From positions 29,769,401 to 29,833,400 of the forward strand of contig NC_063434.1 of assembly GCF_020379485.1 (NCBI RefSeq): DNA of 64,000 nt, read 5' to 3'. This stretch comes from Brassica napus (Eukaryota; Streptophyta; Magnoliopsida; Brassicales; Brassicaceae). The notes under the pieces were generated by a model that was not told the DNA's origin, searched no databases, and was given only the letters and a program-made list of their open reading frames with translations. Both the position numbers and the translations under genes were made by a program. Positions 1-9,874 of this stretch are shown one piece after another. Position 1 is the stretch's first letter. Every line of letters begins with the position of its first letter.

Positions 1-1371
1 GATTCAATCTTTGTTGTTGTTGATAGATTCTCGAAAATGGCTCATTTCATTCCTTGTCATAAAACTGATGATGCCACACAAGTTGCTGATTTGTTCTTTA
101 GAGAGATTGTTAGGTTGCATGGAATGCCTAAGACCATTGTATCTGATCGTGATGCTAAGTTCCTTAGTTATTTTTGGAAAACCTTATGGTCTAAACTAGG
201 AACAAGATTGATGTTTTCTACAACTTGTCATCCGCAAACGGATGGTCAAACTGAAGTTGTTAATCGAACCTTGTCTGCTCTGCTTAGATCTTTGGTTAAG
301 AAGAATCTTAGGCTTTGGGAAGAATGTTTACCACATGTTGAGTTTGCTTACAATCATGCAATGCATTCTGCTACAAAGTTTTCTCCTTTTGAAGTTGTCT
401 ATGGGTTTAATCCTTTGTGTCCACTTGATCTTTTACCTTTGCCTTTGAGTGAAAGAGTTAGTACAGATGGTAAAAGGAAGGCGGACACTATCAAAAAGCT
501 ACATGAACAGGTTCGAGCAAACATTGAAGCCAAGACCGAGATCTATAAAAGATATGCCAATCAGAAAAGAAAGGAAGTTATTTTCAAAGAAGGCGATCTT
601 GTTTGGGTATACTTGAGGAAGGAGCGATTTCCAGAAGAAAGAAAGTCTAAACTTATGCCTCGGGTCGATGGTCCATTCCAGATCCTCAAAAAGATCAATG
701 ACAATGCTTATCAGCTTGATCTTCAAGGTAAGTATGACATTTCTTCGAGCTTTAACGTTTCTGATCTTTCCCCTTTTGTTGTAGATGATCCGGATTTGTG
801 GTCAAATCCTTTTGAAGAAGGAGGGAATGATGTGCCCCAGTCCGAAGATCAATCCATGGATTCAGATCAGAACGAGGATCAGAACGTCCGGAACAACGCA
901 ACTGAGGTTCAGTCCATCGATCGGGCCGAACATACCGCCCGGGCCGTGTACCGTCTTGACCCGCACTCGTCCGGTTTGGAGCTTCAGCATAACCCGCGAC
1001 CAGATGGCCAAACCAACCGTACTGAAGTTCGTCTTTCCCGTCCTGTTCGTCATGCTAAGGCCATCGGTCAAGTCAGAAGTGAAGTTGGTCGAGTGGAATC
1101 CAAATCCGACCATGGTCTCTCTCTCCTAAGCCGTCTCGGCCGAACCAGCGATCGTTCTGATGAACTGATCCGACACTTCGATCAGTTCATGAACTTTGAT
1201 CAGCCAAATCTCTCTAAGGCAAGACTCTTGAGGCTGTCCGAAGACTTAGCCACCTTTTGGCCCGGAACCGTTCATGAAAGTCATCCGTCCGTACATGAAG
1301 AACGACCCGGCCGTGTACTTCTTCTCACCGCGGGACGTGCTATCGGATACATCGAACCTGGACAAGAGTAG
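1..1371 (+). mobile_element. Ty3/gypsy retrotransposon, integrase-containing 3' end of pol (partial)
   Basis: The reading frame is open from the first base of the window, so the element continues upstream. It encodes the catalytic core of a retroviral-type integrase. The DDE triad is visible: an Asp in VVVDRFSK, an Asp in VSDRDAKF, and a Glu in DGQTEVVNR. The usual plant gypsy sequences follow (FSPFEVVYG, then EGDLVW and [10 protein letters not shown]), with NVSDLSPF at the integrase C terminus. The last 180 residues are a charged, Arg/Ser/Asp-rich tail with no domain I recognise. The stop is at 1369-1371. Protease, reverse transcriptase and RNase H must lie upstream of the window. The frame is undamaged, which suggests a fairly young insertion. 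Confidence 0.93.
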
Positions 1372-1804
1372 CCTAAGGGTTCAAATCGACCAGTCAACAT
1401 TAATTTCTGTGCTTTGACTAGATCTGGACTTCTATCTATTTTCTATGTCTCTTTTTCACACATTCTACTTATTATCTTTGACTACAAGTTGTATAAGTAT
1501 GTGAACACCTCATTGAGATAAAATAATCGATTTTCCTTATTCATTTTGAGTGTTCTTTCTTTGTTCTTTGATTAGAACATTCTTGTTCCCTTGGTGAGGT
1601 TATCTCCAAGTGAATTCCCTTTCTTTGAGTCGGACTTGTGTGTCAAATCAAGCGGCCATTGAGAGTTCTAGTAGTATCATTGGGACTTCCGCATCCCTTT
1701 GTGTCACTAAACAATCCATCAGTTCTCTATCTCTTCAGATCGAGTTCATATCATCAGAACCGGTTGAGTGTTCGTTCTTTAGGGTTCTTCACAAACATTT
1801 TGTG
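1372..1804 (+). mobile_element. Probable 3' non-coding and LTR sequence of the gypsy element
   Basis: This stretch directly follows the pol stop codon and holds no supported ORF. It is T-rich with scattered CTTTG and TTCTTT motifs, as plant LTRs often are. I could not place a TG...CA boundary or a polypurine tract, and the 5' LTR is outside the window, so the assignment rests on position. It ends where CACTA-like sequence begins. Confidence 0.45.
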
Positions 1805-1899
1805 TTTCCTCGGAATTGCCTCGGAAATGCCTCGGTATATTCCGAGGAATTCATTTTCCGTCGGAACGTCCGTCAGAATACCGCTGTTTTCTTGTAGTG
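1805..1899 (+). mobile_element. CACTA (En/Spm) transposon terminus
   Basis: The stretch ends in CTTGTAGTG, the reverse complement of CACTACAAG, the classic CACTA terminus. Just inside are several copies of CCTCGGAA or CCGAGGAA in both orientations, the subterminal repeat style of crucifer CACTA elements. I see no matching second terminus nearby. This is therefore probably a truncated end left beside the gypsy element. Confidence 0.6.
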
Positions 1900-2520
1900 C
1901 TCCACCGACTTTGAATCACTTCAAACCCTAGACAAGCGAAACCGAGAACCTCTGATTTCTTCCCTTTAAAACCGTCACCATCGCCGGAGAGCTTCATCGT
2001 CGAACGATATCTCATCCGCAGTGACCCAAACACCCACCTTAACGGCAACCTCGCCGACCTTGAACCAACTCAAACTGGTAACCTTAACCCAAAATACACC
2101 GGGTTTCTCAAAGGCAGCGTGGAGCTTCGGAAGCCTCCACTCTCCATAATCAAAAGCCGGCGAAGGCAGATCTGAAGAAGACTCTCCTTCCCGGAAGCAA
2201 AAAGCGGCGACGGTGGACCTGAGTGAGCCTCCACCTCCCGCGTAAAACCGAGGCCGACAGATCTGTATAAGCTACCATCTCCCGGACCACCATCACAGCT
2301 ACGCATGCAAGACTCTCCTTCTCCACCGTGGGCCTCCAATCGAACGCGTCATTACTCCAAGAACCGAGCCACCGCTAGGGGTAGAAGCGGAACCAGAGCT
2401 CTGACAAGGCAATCGCTGGAAGGACGGCGGAGAGAGGACTAATAAGAACAACTTCGGCAAAAGAAGAAGGGCTCCGGTGACGGCACGGACGCTCACGCGC
2501 CGGCCGTACACCGGATCAAA
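1900..2520. other. GC-rich segment of unknown origin, possibly repeat-derived
   Basis: This segment is much more GC-rich than its surroundings, with many CCGGCG, CTCCACC and CTTCGG words and short ORFs on both strands. No ORF resembles a protein I know. The style is like the untranslated parts of crucifer LINEs or a transposon. A CT microsatellite follows at about 2533-2551. Confidence 0.3.
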
Positions 2521-2909
2521 AGTAGATCTCTTTTTCTCTCTCTCTCTCTCTTATATTATATAGTTGAATTTTGGTGTATCTTTTCTATTCTTACTACAAT
2601 TTATTTCTTACAGTATTTTTCTTTGACTAACAAACAACAATTCTAGGGAAGAAATAATATTTATGAACTTTGTTAATCTAGATCACAGAAGAACTCTTGC
2701 AGTTGTAGTCAATTTCTGACTTACTTTTTCACTGTTCTTAAAAATGTGTATAATTAAATCCATTCATCATTTTATTAAAGATGCTAAGAATCAACAACAT
2801 GAAAATATTTTATCCTGAAACGTTTATTTACCAGAAACAAAGATAATAATAGTATTTTAAGGTTTAATTAGTTTTATACTTTCTGAATTAATTACTTATA
2901 AAAAATTAA
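2521..2909. other. AT-rich intergenic stretch
   Basis: Apart from the CT run near its left end I see no coding potential or repeat structure. It ends at the A that flanks the Helitron 5' terminus. Confidence 0.5.
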
Positions 2910-5022
2910 TCCTACTATATAAAAGGGACTAAATTCAAGGCTTTTGGGACTATCCACCTCAGCCAAAATATTCTCATCAATAAAGAATTAGAAATAAATG
3001 TCATTTAGAAGATAATTAACTAACATATGACTTTTAATATTTCTAGAAATTTCATATTTGTAACTATTAATTTATTAATAGAATCATATATCTATATTGA
3101 ATTTTGTTCTATTTTTAATCATTAGATTTCAAGGGTAAATAAAATATTAATTTATAATATATATATAGTTTATAACTTTATAATTGTAGTTATAAATAAA
3201 GATAAATAACCAGGGAGGATGAAAAATCTCATGTAAAATTATATAATTAAAATGGTAAAATGGTGAGTATGATGAGGTGAATCTAAGAAAATTTGTTGTA
3301 CAAATTATGATGTTTTCTTCGTCTACTAAAATGATTTAAAATAAAATATATATTCACATAAATATGTCAATATTTGTTTTTTTTTTGGTAAGATGTTAAG
3401 ATTATCATTTTCTGAAAGGTTACACTGTTGTTTTTAAACAACCTATTACAACAAGGAAACAAAAACAACCACCAACAACTCAAGATAAAAAAAGCCTTAA
3501 AGAGGTTTTATACAAGAAATATAAAAAAGAAGTAGAGAAGAGGAGAAAGAAGAACTTGCCGGGTAAGAGAGGAGACGGTCACGCATTATACGGTCGAGAG
3601 AGGCAAGGATGACTGATGAAGGTGAAGAGACAGCTGTGAACACACGAGCATTACGCTCTTTCCACAGCAGGTAGATAGATGACTGAAAGTAGAGCTTGAT
3701 AACTGAAGTAGCATGCGCATCTGCGTTGACGCGAGGTTGATTGATCCAGGCTGCAACATACTGTAGATCAGCCGGAGGAGAAATCCAAACTTCAGCAGCA
3801 AAAGGCTCCCATATCAAACGAGATAAAGAGCACTCAAAGAAGAGATGATGGTGAGTCTCTATTTCCAGATTACAAAGGACGCACGTTCCTGAGACATTTA
3901 ACCCCCAACGCCTCAAGCGATCCTTGGTTGGCAGTCTTCTCCGCAAAGCCAGCCATGATATAAACAAATTACGTGGAATATGTTCCTTGAACCAAATAGT
4001 TTTATGCCAATATTTGTTGTTGATAGTGTTTATATTCTTTTCTGACATTAGTATCCATATTTTTTAGTAAACTGATCCAAAGAGATTAGTTTGTGGAGCT
4101 AACCAAACGAGGATTATAGTGTTTACTTTGGAAAAAGTAATAGGTTGAATGATAAATGGCGTGCATGCTTTTTCACATGGAAATTTGCACATATATTAAA
4201 ATTGTAAAATTTGAATCATAGAGAAAATATAGTGCATATGACTGAAGTTGGTCCATTCCGAAACTAAAGATGGCTAAAATTCTTCTTTGTCAAAATGCAT
4301 AGATGTGAATCTTATATGAATAGAGTTCTCCATTGCTTATAGCAGTGTAATAAACTCCGTGTGTAAAGGATAAAAAATGTTATATAAGTGAAAACGAAAA
4401 TTATGATTTTTTTTCTTGTGCCTATAGGCTCTTCGTAATTTGAAGAAGAAAGAACATATTGTGTCAAAATCTTTGGCTCAGTCAAATTTTATCCAGTTGT
4501 TTATAAAACTGTTGTTATCTGATTCATGTAATTTTTCAGTGTTGATTTAAAAGCCCAAAAGACTCATCTATACTGACTTTTTGATATATTTTTTTCTCTG
4601 ATTTGAATTTAAAAATGGATAAAACTTTCGATAAGTTATGTAAACTCAGAACAAGTATTTAGCTTTAGAAAGCATTTACATGTTTCAAACTTATAATATA
4701 TACATATATAATGTTTAAAATTATGCATATAAAATCAGTGTAAAATGTGCTTGAATATGTTTCTCTTCTTTAATGTGTTAATTGTACTATATATAACATT
4801 ATTTTAAAATTTTAAAAAGTTTATGTCACATACAAAAAACCATCAATAAAAATATAATTACAATAAAAAAATGAAAAATTATAAACATATAAATTTAAAT
4901 TAAGAAAAACTAACATTGGAAAAACAAGAAGTTAATATAAAAGAAAAAAACCGACAAATAATATTATAAATAATATAAATTTATAAGACACAATCCGCGC
5001 GAAGCGCGAAAAAAATCTCTAG
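2910..5022 (+). mobile_element. Helitron, non-autonomous, with a nested LINE
   Basis: The left end begins TCCTACTATATAAAAGGGAC directly after an A. This matches the TC start and ACTATATAAAAGG style of crucifer Helitrons. The right end has a short GC hairpin (CGCGCGAAGCGCG) 9 bases before a terminal CTAG, followed by host T. Insertion between A and T, a 5' TC, a 3' hairpin and CTAG are the defining Helitron features, and there are no inverted repeats or target duplication. Without the nested LINE (3379-4018 with its repeat) the element is about 1.47 kb. It encodes no Rep/helicase, so it would move only in trans. Confidence 0.72.
3368..4018 (-). mobile_element. 5'-truncated LINE-1 with 11-bp target site duplication
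   Basis: The minus strand encodes the C-terminal zinc-binding part of a plant LINE reverse transcriptase (frame 4048-3497). It shows WHKTIWFKEHIPRN, ISWLALRRRLPTKDRL, CVLCNLEIETHHHLFFEC (a CCHC-like knuckle) and LLWKERNARVF. The poly(A) tail appears as a T run at 3377-3386. The direct repeat caatatttgtt flanks it at 3368-3378 and 4008-4018, so the body is about 3379-4007. The homology starts exactly at the right repeat, as expected for a 5'-truncated copy. The in-frame ATG beyond the repeat is host DNA and not part of the protein. Confidence 0.88.
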
Positions 5023-6361
5023 TTACTAAATAAAATCAGGAGAAAAGTGTCTTATTACATGTAATAAACTGTAGTTTTCAATAAAAGAAAAATAGAAGTG
5101 TATTTTCCAAATTTCATATCACAAACAGAGTATTTATCAAACTATCCTAGAATATATTTTTTTATTTTTATTATTCAAATTTTAAGTTATAGGCATTATG
5201 TTAGAATTGCAAATTCCCTATATATTAACCGTGGACCATTTAAAAAATTGTAACCTTAAATTTGTACTAATTAAAAAGAAACTCAGCTTATGTGTCACTT
5301 AATTAGAATGTCAATTTAGCTTACGTGTCAGCTTAAGAATAAATTTAAAAAAAAATGTTGATCCAAATCCAATTATACTAGGAAAATTATACTAACCCAC
5401 AATATAAGAAACATTTATTCTTTCCCTAAATAAAAGCTACGGAATTACCTTATAAGATTAATGTATATAGGACAATTAATGACTATGAATAATAAAGATT
5501 TGATAACAATTTTTGCATCATTCTTCATTTTTGTTTAATTTTATATTATTAAAAAATTAAACAATCATATTAACCATATAATAAAAAAATTCAATTTTTT
5601 CTTATATGTTATATTTTGAATTTTTTAAAACGACTTTAAATTACAAAAATGAGGAAACCTTTTATGTTATATTTTTCTTATATGTTAGGTTTTTTATATG
5701 TTTTATTTTAATTTTTTTAAAACGACTTTAAATTACAAAAATGTAAATTTTCTTTAAGCATACGACTAAAAGCATTAAAATGACATGTACCAATCGATTG
5801 TTGATCTGAAACCTTTCAAAACCATATGAAATATAAATATCAAAATAATTCAAATGTGGAACAGTACTGTTCACTTTTTCAAAAATGTGTTCGGTGGAAA
5901 AAATAATATTTTTGTGTCATAATTTGTTTAATGTACAATCCGATCAACCCATGATATATTAATTATAGTTTAGTTCCACAATTTTTAATAAATATTGATC
6001 TAGTCCATCGGAAAGAAATTATATAATAATAACAAAAAACATTGTATATATACAAATAAAATGACCAAATATATAAAAAAATTATCGATAATATATACAA
6101 ATAAACTCACCATGCTTATCCTAGTTCTATATATGAAGCGTAGCAAGATATTAATTTGGGTTATTTGGACGACACCTAAATTATATCCATAATTAACCAC
6201 GCCCTATCTTTTACGTTATAATGCTGCTTAAAAATGATAGCATAGATCGTTTTTCCACTACGAGTTAGATGACAATGATTTTGAAAATTCAGTAGGTTCA
6301 TATTTTGAATTTATGTGATTACTTGGGACGTTGATCAAAAAAAAAAAGTTATTACTTGGGA
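5023..6361. other. AT-rich intergenic DNA with a local duplication
   Basis: No gene is visible. A segment containing ttttaaaacgactttaaatt occurs twice, near 5622 and 5714, a direct duplication with a period of about 92 bases. The rest is poly-A/T-rich sequence with many short stop-interrupted frames. Confidence 0.5.
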
Positions 6362-6576
6362 CATATAAGCAGAGCCGGTCTTAGTTTTGTTGCCGATAGT
6401 TAATTTTTGCACCAGGGAGTAGTCGAACCTGGCGATTCTGCAAGTGACAAATTCTGTTTCAACCACTAGACTACGTAGTATTTTTGAAAATTTGGTAGCC
6501 GGTTGACTTATTATAAACTGGCGGCTGGAAGCATATGCTTCACCCCCTTATAGCTAAGACCTGCTCTGCATATAAG
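6362..6576. mobile_element. hAT-type MITE with 8-bp target duplication and tRNA-like interior
   Basis: The element (6370-6568, 199 bp) starts CAGAGCCGGTCTTAG and ends CTAAGACCTGCTCTG. These are 15-bp terminal inverted repeats with one mismatch. The 8-bp direct repeat catataag flanks it exactly (6362-6369 and 6569-6576), as in hAT elements. On the minus strand the interior holds TAGTCTAGTGGTT and, about 35 bases on, GGTTCGACTAC. These resemble the A and B boxes of a tRNA gene promoter. There is no coding capacity. Confidence 0.85.
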
Positions 6577-7670
6577 AAAACTAATATAATCAAATTGTAG
6601 GCGATTTTTTTTCAAGCATAAATTTTATTAAGAGCCCACGTGATTGGTTGAGTGTTTTGCACTTTCTATATTCTCACATGATTGTTATCCCGAAATTAGT
6701 GAAAACGGAAATGAATATGGTGCAAATCACGAAAATATATAGAAATAGATCGTCGACTACGATTATGTGAGCAATAATTTAGGGATTAATTGAGAAATGT
6801 ATTTCAATATTTGTCCAATTTGGGATATGAATAATTTGTCAACCAAAATCTAAGATTCACGTTATAACTATCGTATATTATTCATTAACTTCTTACTATA
6901 CGTGTAGGGTTGGACGATATAGTGATATTTAGGTATCTTTGTTGCTAAATTAGAAAGATTTTTGAGGAATACCAGTTTCCTATACATAAACCTAAACACA
7001 ATTAATTTGCATATAAGTTAGGAAAACTAAATATACGTTACCAATTTATTGTGTAATCAAATTCATTAAAAGTGATGCACTTATGCGTATATTTCGTGAT
7101 AAATGTACTATTGTTAGATTGCTCCCCATTCAGAAGTTCAACTAATGTGACCGTGAAAATGGATGTATTCATATACATTACACATAAGGAAAGTTTTTAA
7201 ATTTACCTCTTGACCAAGTTAGACCGAGATTCGCAACTGACCGGAATTACGGTTTAAAACGAAAATTGTTATATGGAATGTTTATATTGTTTGAAATATA
7301 TTATTCAAAAACCTTACACCGTGAAGAAAAACATAATACAACAAACCATATAGATATCAGTGTATGAACAGGTTTGGTTTGGTATAACCGGTTTGAAATC
7401 ATTAATTGAATAAGTTCAACCGGTTTGAAATTGTGAATTGAATAAATCAAACGGTTCAAAGCCTCTCACTGGATCTATTACGAAAGCCCCGAATGAAATC
7501 CTGGCCCAGTTTTTGTTACACCGAAGCCCTAACTCTCACTTTGTGTATATATATATATATATGTACTTTCTCTTCTTTTGCTTTTTGGTCAGAGACTTAA
7601 GATTTAGTTCTGATACCAAGGACGAAGCTTACGAACTCAATCGTTTGTCTTATTATCATTCTTTTAATCT
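6577..7670. other. AT-rich intergenic DNA
   Basis: No gene is recognised. A GGTTTGGTTTGG/AACCGG-type degenerate repeat lies near 7370-7460. A short TA microsatellite is at about 7547-7562. Small ORFs here have no codon bias or known motif. Confidence 0.45.
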
Positions 7671-7957
7671 TTTTTCAGATCTACAAATGATCAATTCTTT
7701 AAATCCCTTTTTCGTTTGTTTTGACTCTTAATCCCTTTGCAATTCGTTTGTTTTTAGATCTACAAACTTGCTTACAGTTTTTTTTTTGTTTTTTGAGTTT
7801 GAGTTTGGGTTGTTCATATGATTCTTTTGATCCTTTTTTTTCAGATCTACAAATTATCAATTCTTTTAATCCGTTTTTCGTTTGTTATGACATTGAATCC
7901 CTTTTGCAATTCGTTTATTTTCAGATCTACAAAGTAGATCTTCAATATTTTTTTTTT
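7671..7957 (+). repeat. Direct duplication of a roughly 120-bp T-rich unit
   Basis: Two similar units occur at about 7671-7790 and 7837-7957. Each contains TTTTCAGATCTACAAA followed by ATCAATTCTTTAAATCCC-like sequence, TTTCGTTTGTT, then a second AGATCTACAAA. The repeated pyrimidine-plus-AG words look like splice acceptors. They could be duplicated 5' untranslated or promoter DNA of the gene at 8218, but I see no transcript evidence. Confidence 0.6.
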
Positions 7958-7979
7958 CAATTATCTCGTCAAGCTTCCC

Positions 7980-8100
7980 ATGATCCGCTGGCAGGCCTCG
8001 TTTGATTTGCTGGACCATCCCACAATCCGCTGGTAGGCCTCGTTTGATTTGATGGCCCAGCCCACAAACAGGGCATCATTTGATGGCCCAGCCCACACCC
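7980..8100 (+). promoter_or_regulatory. Short tandem repeats with site II (TGGGCY) motifs upstream of the 8218 gene
   Basis: Two units of about 42 bases (ATCCGCTGGCAGGCCTCGTT and a variant) and a shorter third unit lie just upstream. The later units contain ggcccagccca at 8054 and 8085. On the minus strand this reads TGGGCTGGGCC, a double site II element. Such elements are known from plant promoters of ribosomal, mitochondrial and proliferation genes. The regulatory role here is inferred from motif and position only. Confidence 0.5.
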
Positions 8101-8152
8101 ATGGCCCTGAGCAAGCAATCCACGATCAAAGATTGACCTAGTTCACCGACCT

Positions 8153-8162
8153 CTATATAAAA
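8153..8162 (+). promoter_or_regulatory. TATA box of the 8218 gene
   Basis: ctatataaaa lies about 65 bases before the proposed ATG at 8218, which leaves room for a start site around 8185 and a short leader. Confidence 0.55.
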
Positions 8163-8217
8163 AGGTAGTTACACTGTTCAGCTCTCATTTTTATAATCGG
8201 ACATTAACTAATTCAAT

Positions 8218-9095
8218 ATGTTTCGTTTGTCTACCATCACTCTTCAGCGAGTTGTTTCCAGGGTTTCTCTTCCCCTCCATGTTTCTAGGGTTTCTCTTCC
8301 CCTCCACCTCTCTAGGGTTTCTCTTCCCCTCCACCACGCTAGGGTTGCTCTTCCCCTCCACCACGCTAGGGTTGCTCTTCCCCTCCACCTCTCTAGGGTT
8401 TTTCCTCTTCACCTCTCTAGGGTTTTTCCTGTTCACTTCTCTAGGGGTTTTCCTCTTCACATCTCCAGATCCCCATTCTCACCTCTCTCTTTCTCACATC
8501 TCTCTCCATTTCCCCTTACACCCTTTCCACTCCGGTCAAGCTTTCCTCTCTCTCCTCTCTCACCGGCCTTTTCACGCAGCACTCCTCAGGTTTGTTGTTA
8601 TATCTGATTCAACACATTTTTTTTATATATCATTTAGTAAAAAACCCTTCTTTTATTTTTCAGCGGTCACGCTTTCCTCTCTCCCCTCTCTCACCGGCCC
8701 TTTCACGCAGCTCTCCTCAGGTTTGTTGTCATATCTGATTCAACACATTTTGTTTATATATCATTTAGTAAAAAAACCTTTCTTTTATTTTTTAGGGAAC
8801 CGGTGGCGGCGCCGGTGGCACCACCGGCGGTGGCGGTGGTGCAGTCGTCGGCGGCGGTGGTGGCGCCGGCGGTGGCGCCGGCGGTGGTTGTGGCAGCTGC
8901 AACTGCATTGGTGTGTGTCAGTATAAACCCTTAATTCCAAGACTCAACTTTGGTTTCAACGTTGCCTTCAACATCATTTACCGTTTCGGTTGGTGGTCGG
9001 TAGCTTTGGCTTTCTTGTCTGATCTTGTGACTGAGGAGAATGTAAAGCATTTTGCAGAGAGTATGATAAGGATCTGCGACCCGAGCTTAGTATAA
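8218..9095 (+). CDS. Unrecognised three-exon gene: Arg/Ser-rich repeat protein with Gly-rich linker
   Basis: I do not recognise this protein. Proposed exons are 8218-8589, 8664-8720 and 8796-9095. All junctions are phase 0, with GT donors and TTTTCAG or TTTTTAG acceptors, giving 242 residues. Residues 1-20 (MFRLSTITLQRVVSRVSLPL) are rich in Arg, Ser and Leu with no acids, like a mitochondrial presequence. Next come about eight repeats of SRVSLPLHL or SRVFPLHL (27-bp then 24-bp DNA units). A Pro/Ser/Leu stretch follows, ending in SRSTPQ. Exon 2 encodes a near-copy of that end (RSRFPLSPLSPALSRSSPQ). Exon 3 starts with about 30 mostly Gly residues, then GCGSCNCIGVCQ, then a non-repetitive C terminus with a hydrophobic WWSVALAFL. 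The introns are near-copies too, so exon plus intron was duplicated. A TATA box and site II motifs lie upstream. It might be non-coding, but conserved frame across all repeats and junctions argues for translation. Confidence 0.55.
8261..8465 (+). repeat. In-frame minisatellite, five 27-bp then three 24-bp units
   Basis: Each unit begins with (t)agggttt or agggttg, followed by CTCTTCCCCTCCAC-type sequence. Five units are 27 bp (nine codons). The last three are 24 bp (eight codons). All unit lengths are multiples of three, so the frame of the gene at 8218 survives changes in copy number. The agggttt part resembles a plant telomere repeat or telo-box, but the unit length rules out an interstitial telomere. 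Confidence 0.85.
8538..8795 (+). repeat. Tandem duplication of exon plus intron
   Basis: Two adjacent copies of about 126 bp (8538-8663 and 8664-8795, the second beginning within the matching pyrimidine-rich coding stretch) each contain a coding piece and a complete small intron. Shared words are CTCACCGGCC, TTCACGCAGC, TCCTCAGGTTTGTTGT and TATATATCATTTAGTAAAAA. The duplication keeps phase 0 and so adds 19 codons to the gene at 8218. Confidence 0.85.
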
Positions 9096-9874
9096 TAGGG
9101 TTTCAGTTTTAATATATCTTTATCTTCTACTTTGATGAATCTGTCTAGGTTTAAGTTGTAATAACTTGTCTTCTTCCACTTTGATGAATCTGTCTAGTTT
9201 TAATATCTTGTATCTAGACTTTTGGTTTTCTCCCATAAGTTCGTTCTTTTATGGAACTTTTATATAATGGAAAGAGCAAGACTTTTGTTTTTTCCCATAT
9301 TGCAAAGTTGTTTTAAGAAAAAGAATCCTGAATAAGACAAATATCTATAACGTTTTCAGATAAACAACACTAATTAATGGACAAGAGTAGTAAAGTGAAA
9401 AGGGGTTACATTTGGTGACAATGCTCTCAAAACGGACCAATAAACGAGAGGAGCTCTCTAGGTGTGACACGGCGAGATACAAAATGAAAGAGACAAAAGA
9501 TCATCCAATAGTTTGATAAAGGACAAAGGCTGTCTACTACTAGTTATCTATAGACCGATAAAGTACTCGCACGTATAAGCTTGATCACCAAGCATTTGGA
9601 CAAGAAAAGGACAACTTGTGGGTTATAAAAAAGAAAAGATGATAGTTGTAGTTTTCAATTTTTCTTTTTATTTTTAAAATTATTTGGAACTTGTGCGAAG
9701 AGGGAACTAGACAGCCCTACTATAAAAGAACTGTGTTTGTTGTTCAAAAACAAAAAAAAGAACTGTATTTATTGATTTAATTATTTATTATCTCAAATAC
9801 TCCCCATTCTGTTTGTAAACTTTTTTAAAACTTTTTAGTATCCTCATTTTAAATTTTGTTCAATTATTAACTAG
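9096..9874. other. Intergenic region between the 8218 gene and the sugar transporter copy
   Basis: A short direct repeat (CTACTTTGATGAATCTGTCTAG-like, near 9127 and 9176) lies in what is probably the 3' untranslated region of the upstream gene. I searched this stretch for the missing 5' exons of the ERD6-like gene (the acidic N terminus and first membrane spans) and found nothing convincing. Confidence 0.5.

Noticed and set aside
6411..6480. A functional tRNA gene inside the MITE
   Set aside because: A-box and B-box-like words are present, but I could not build a cloverleaf with an acceptor stem and anticodon.
8191..8460. Minus-strand ORF with KRKNPREVEGK repeats
   Set aside because: It is the mirror of the minisatellite. 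Any repeat whose unit is a multiple of three gives such shadows.
8261..8465. Interstitial telomere repeat (agggttt)
   Set aside because: The unit is 24-27 bp with only one telomere-like word each. True plant telomere arrays are 7-bp repeats.
8252..8926. A 224-residue plus-strand ORF across the repeat gene
   Set aside because: It reads a different frame through both proposed introns and through the Gly-coding segment as Arg/Trp. The spliced phase-0 model explains the repeats, duplication and C terminus better.
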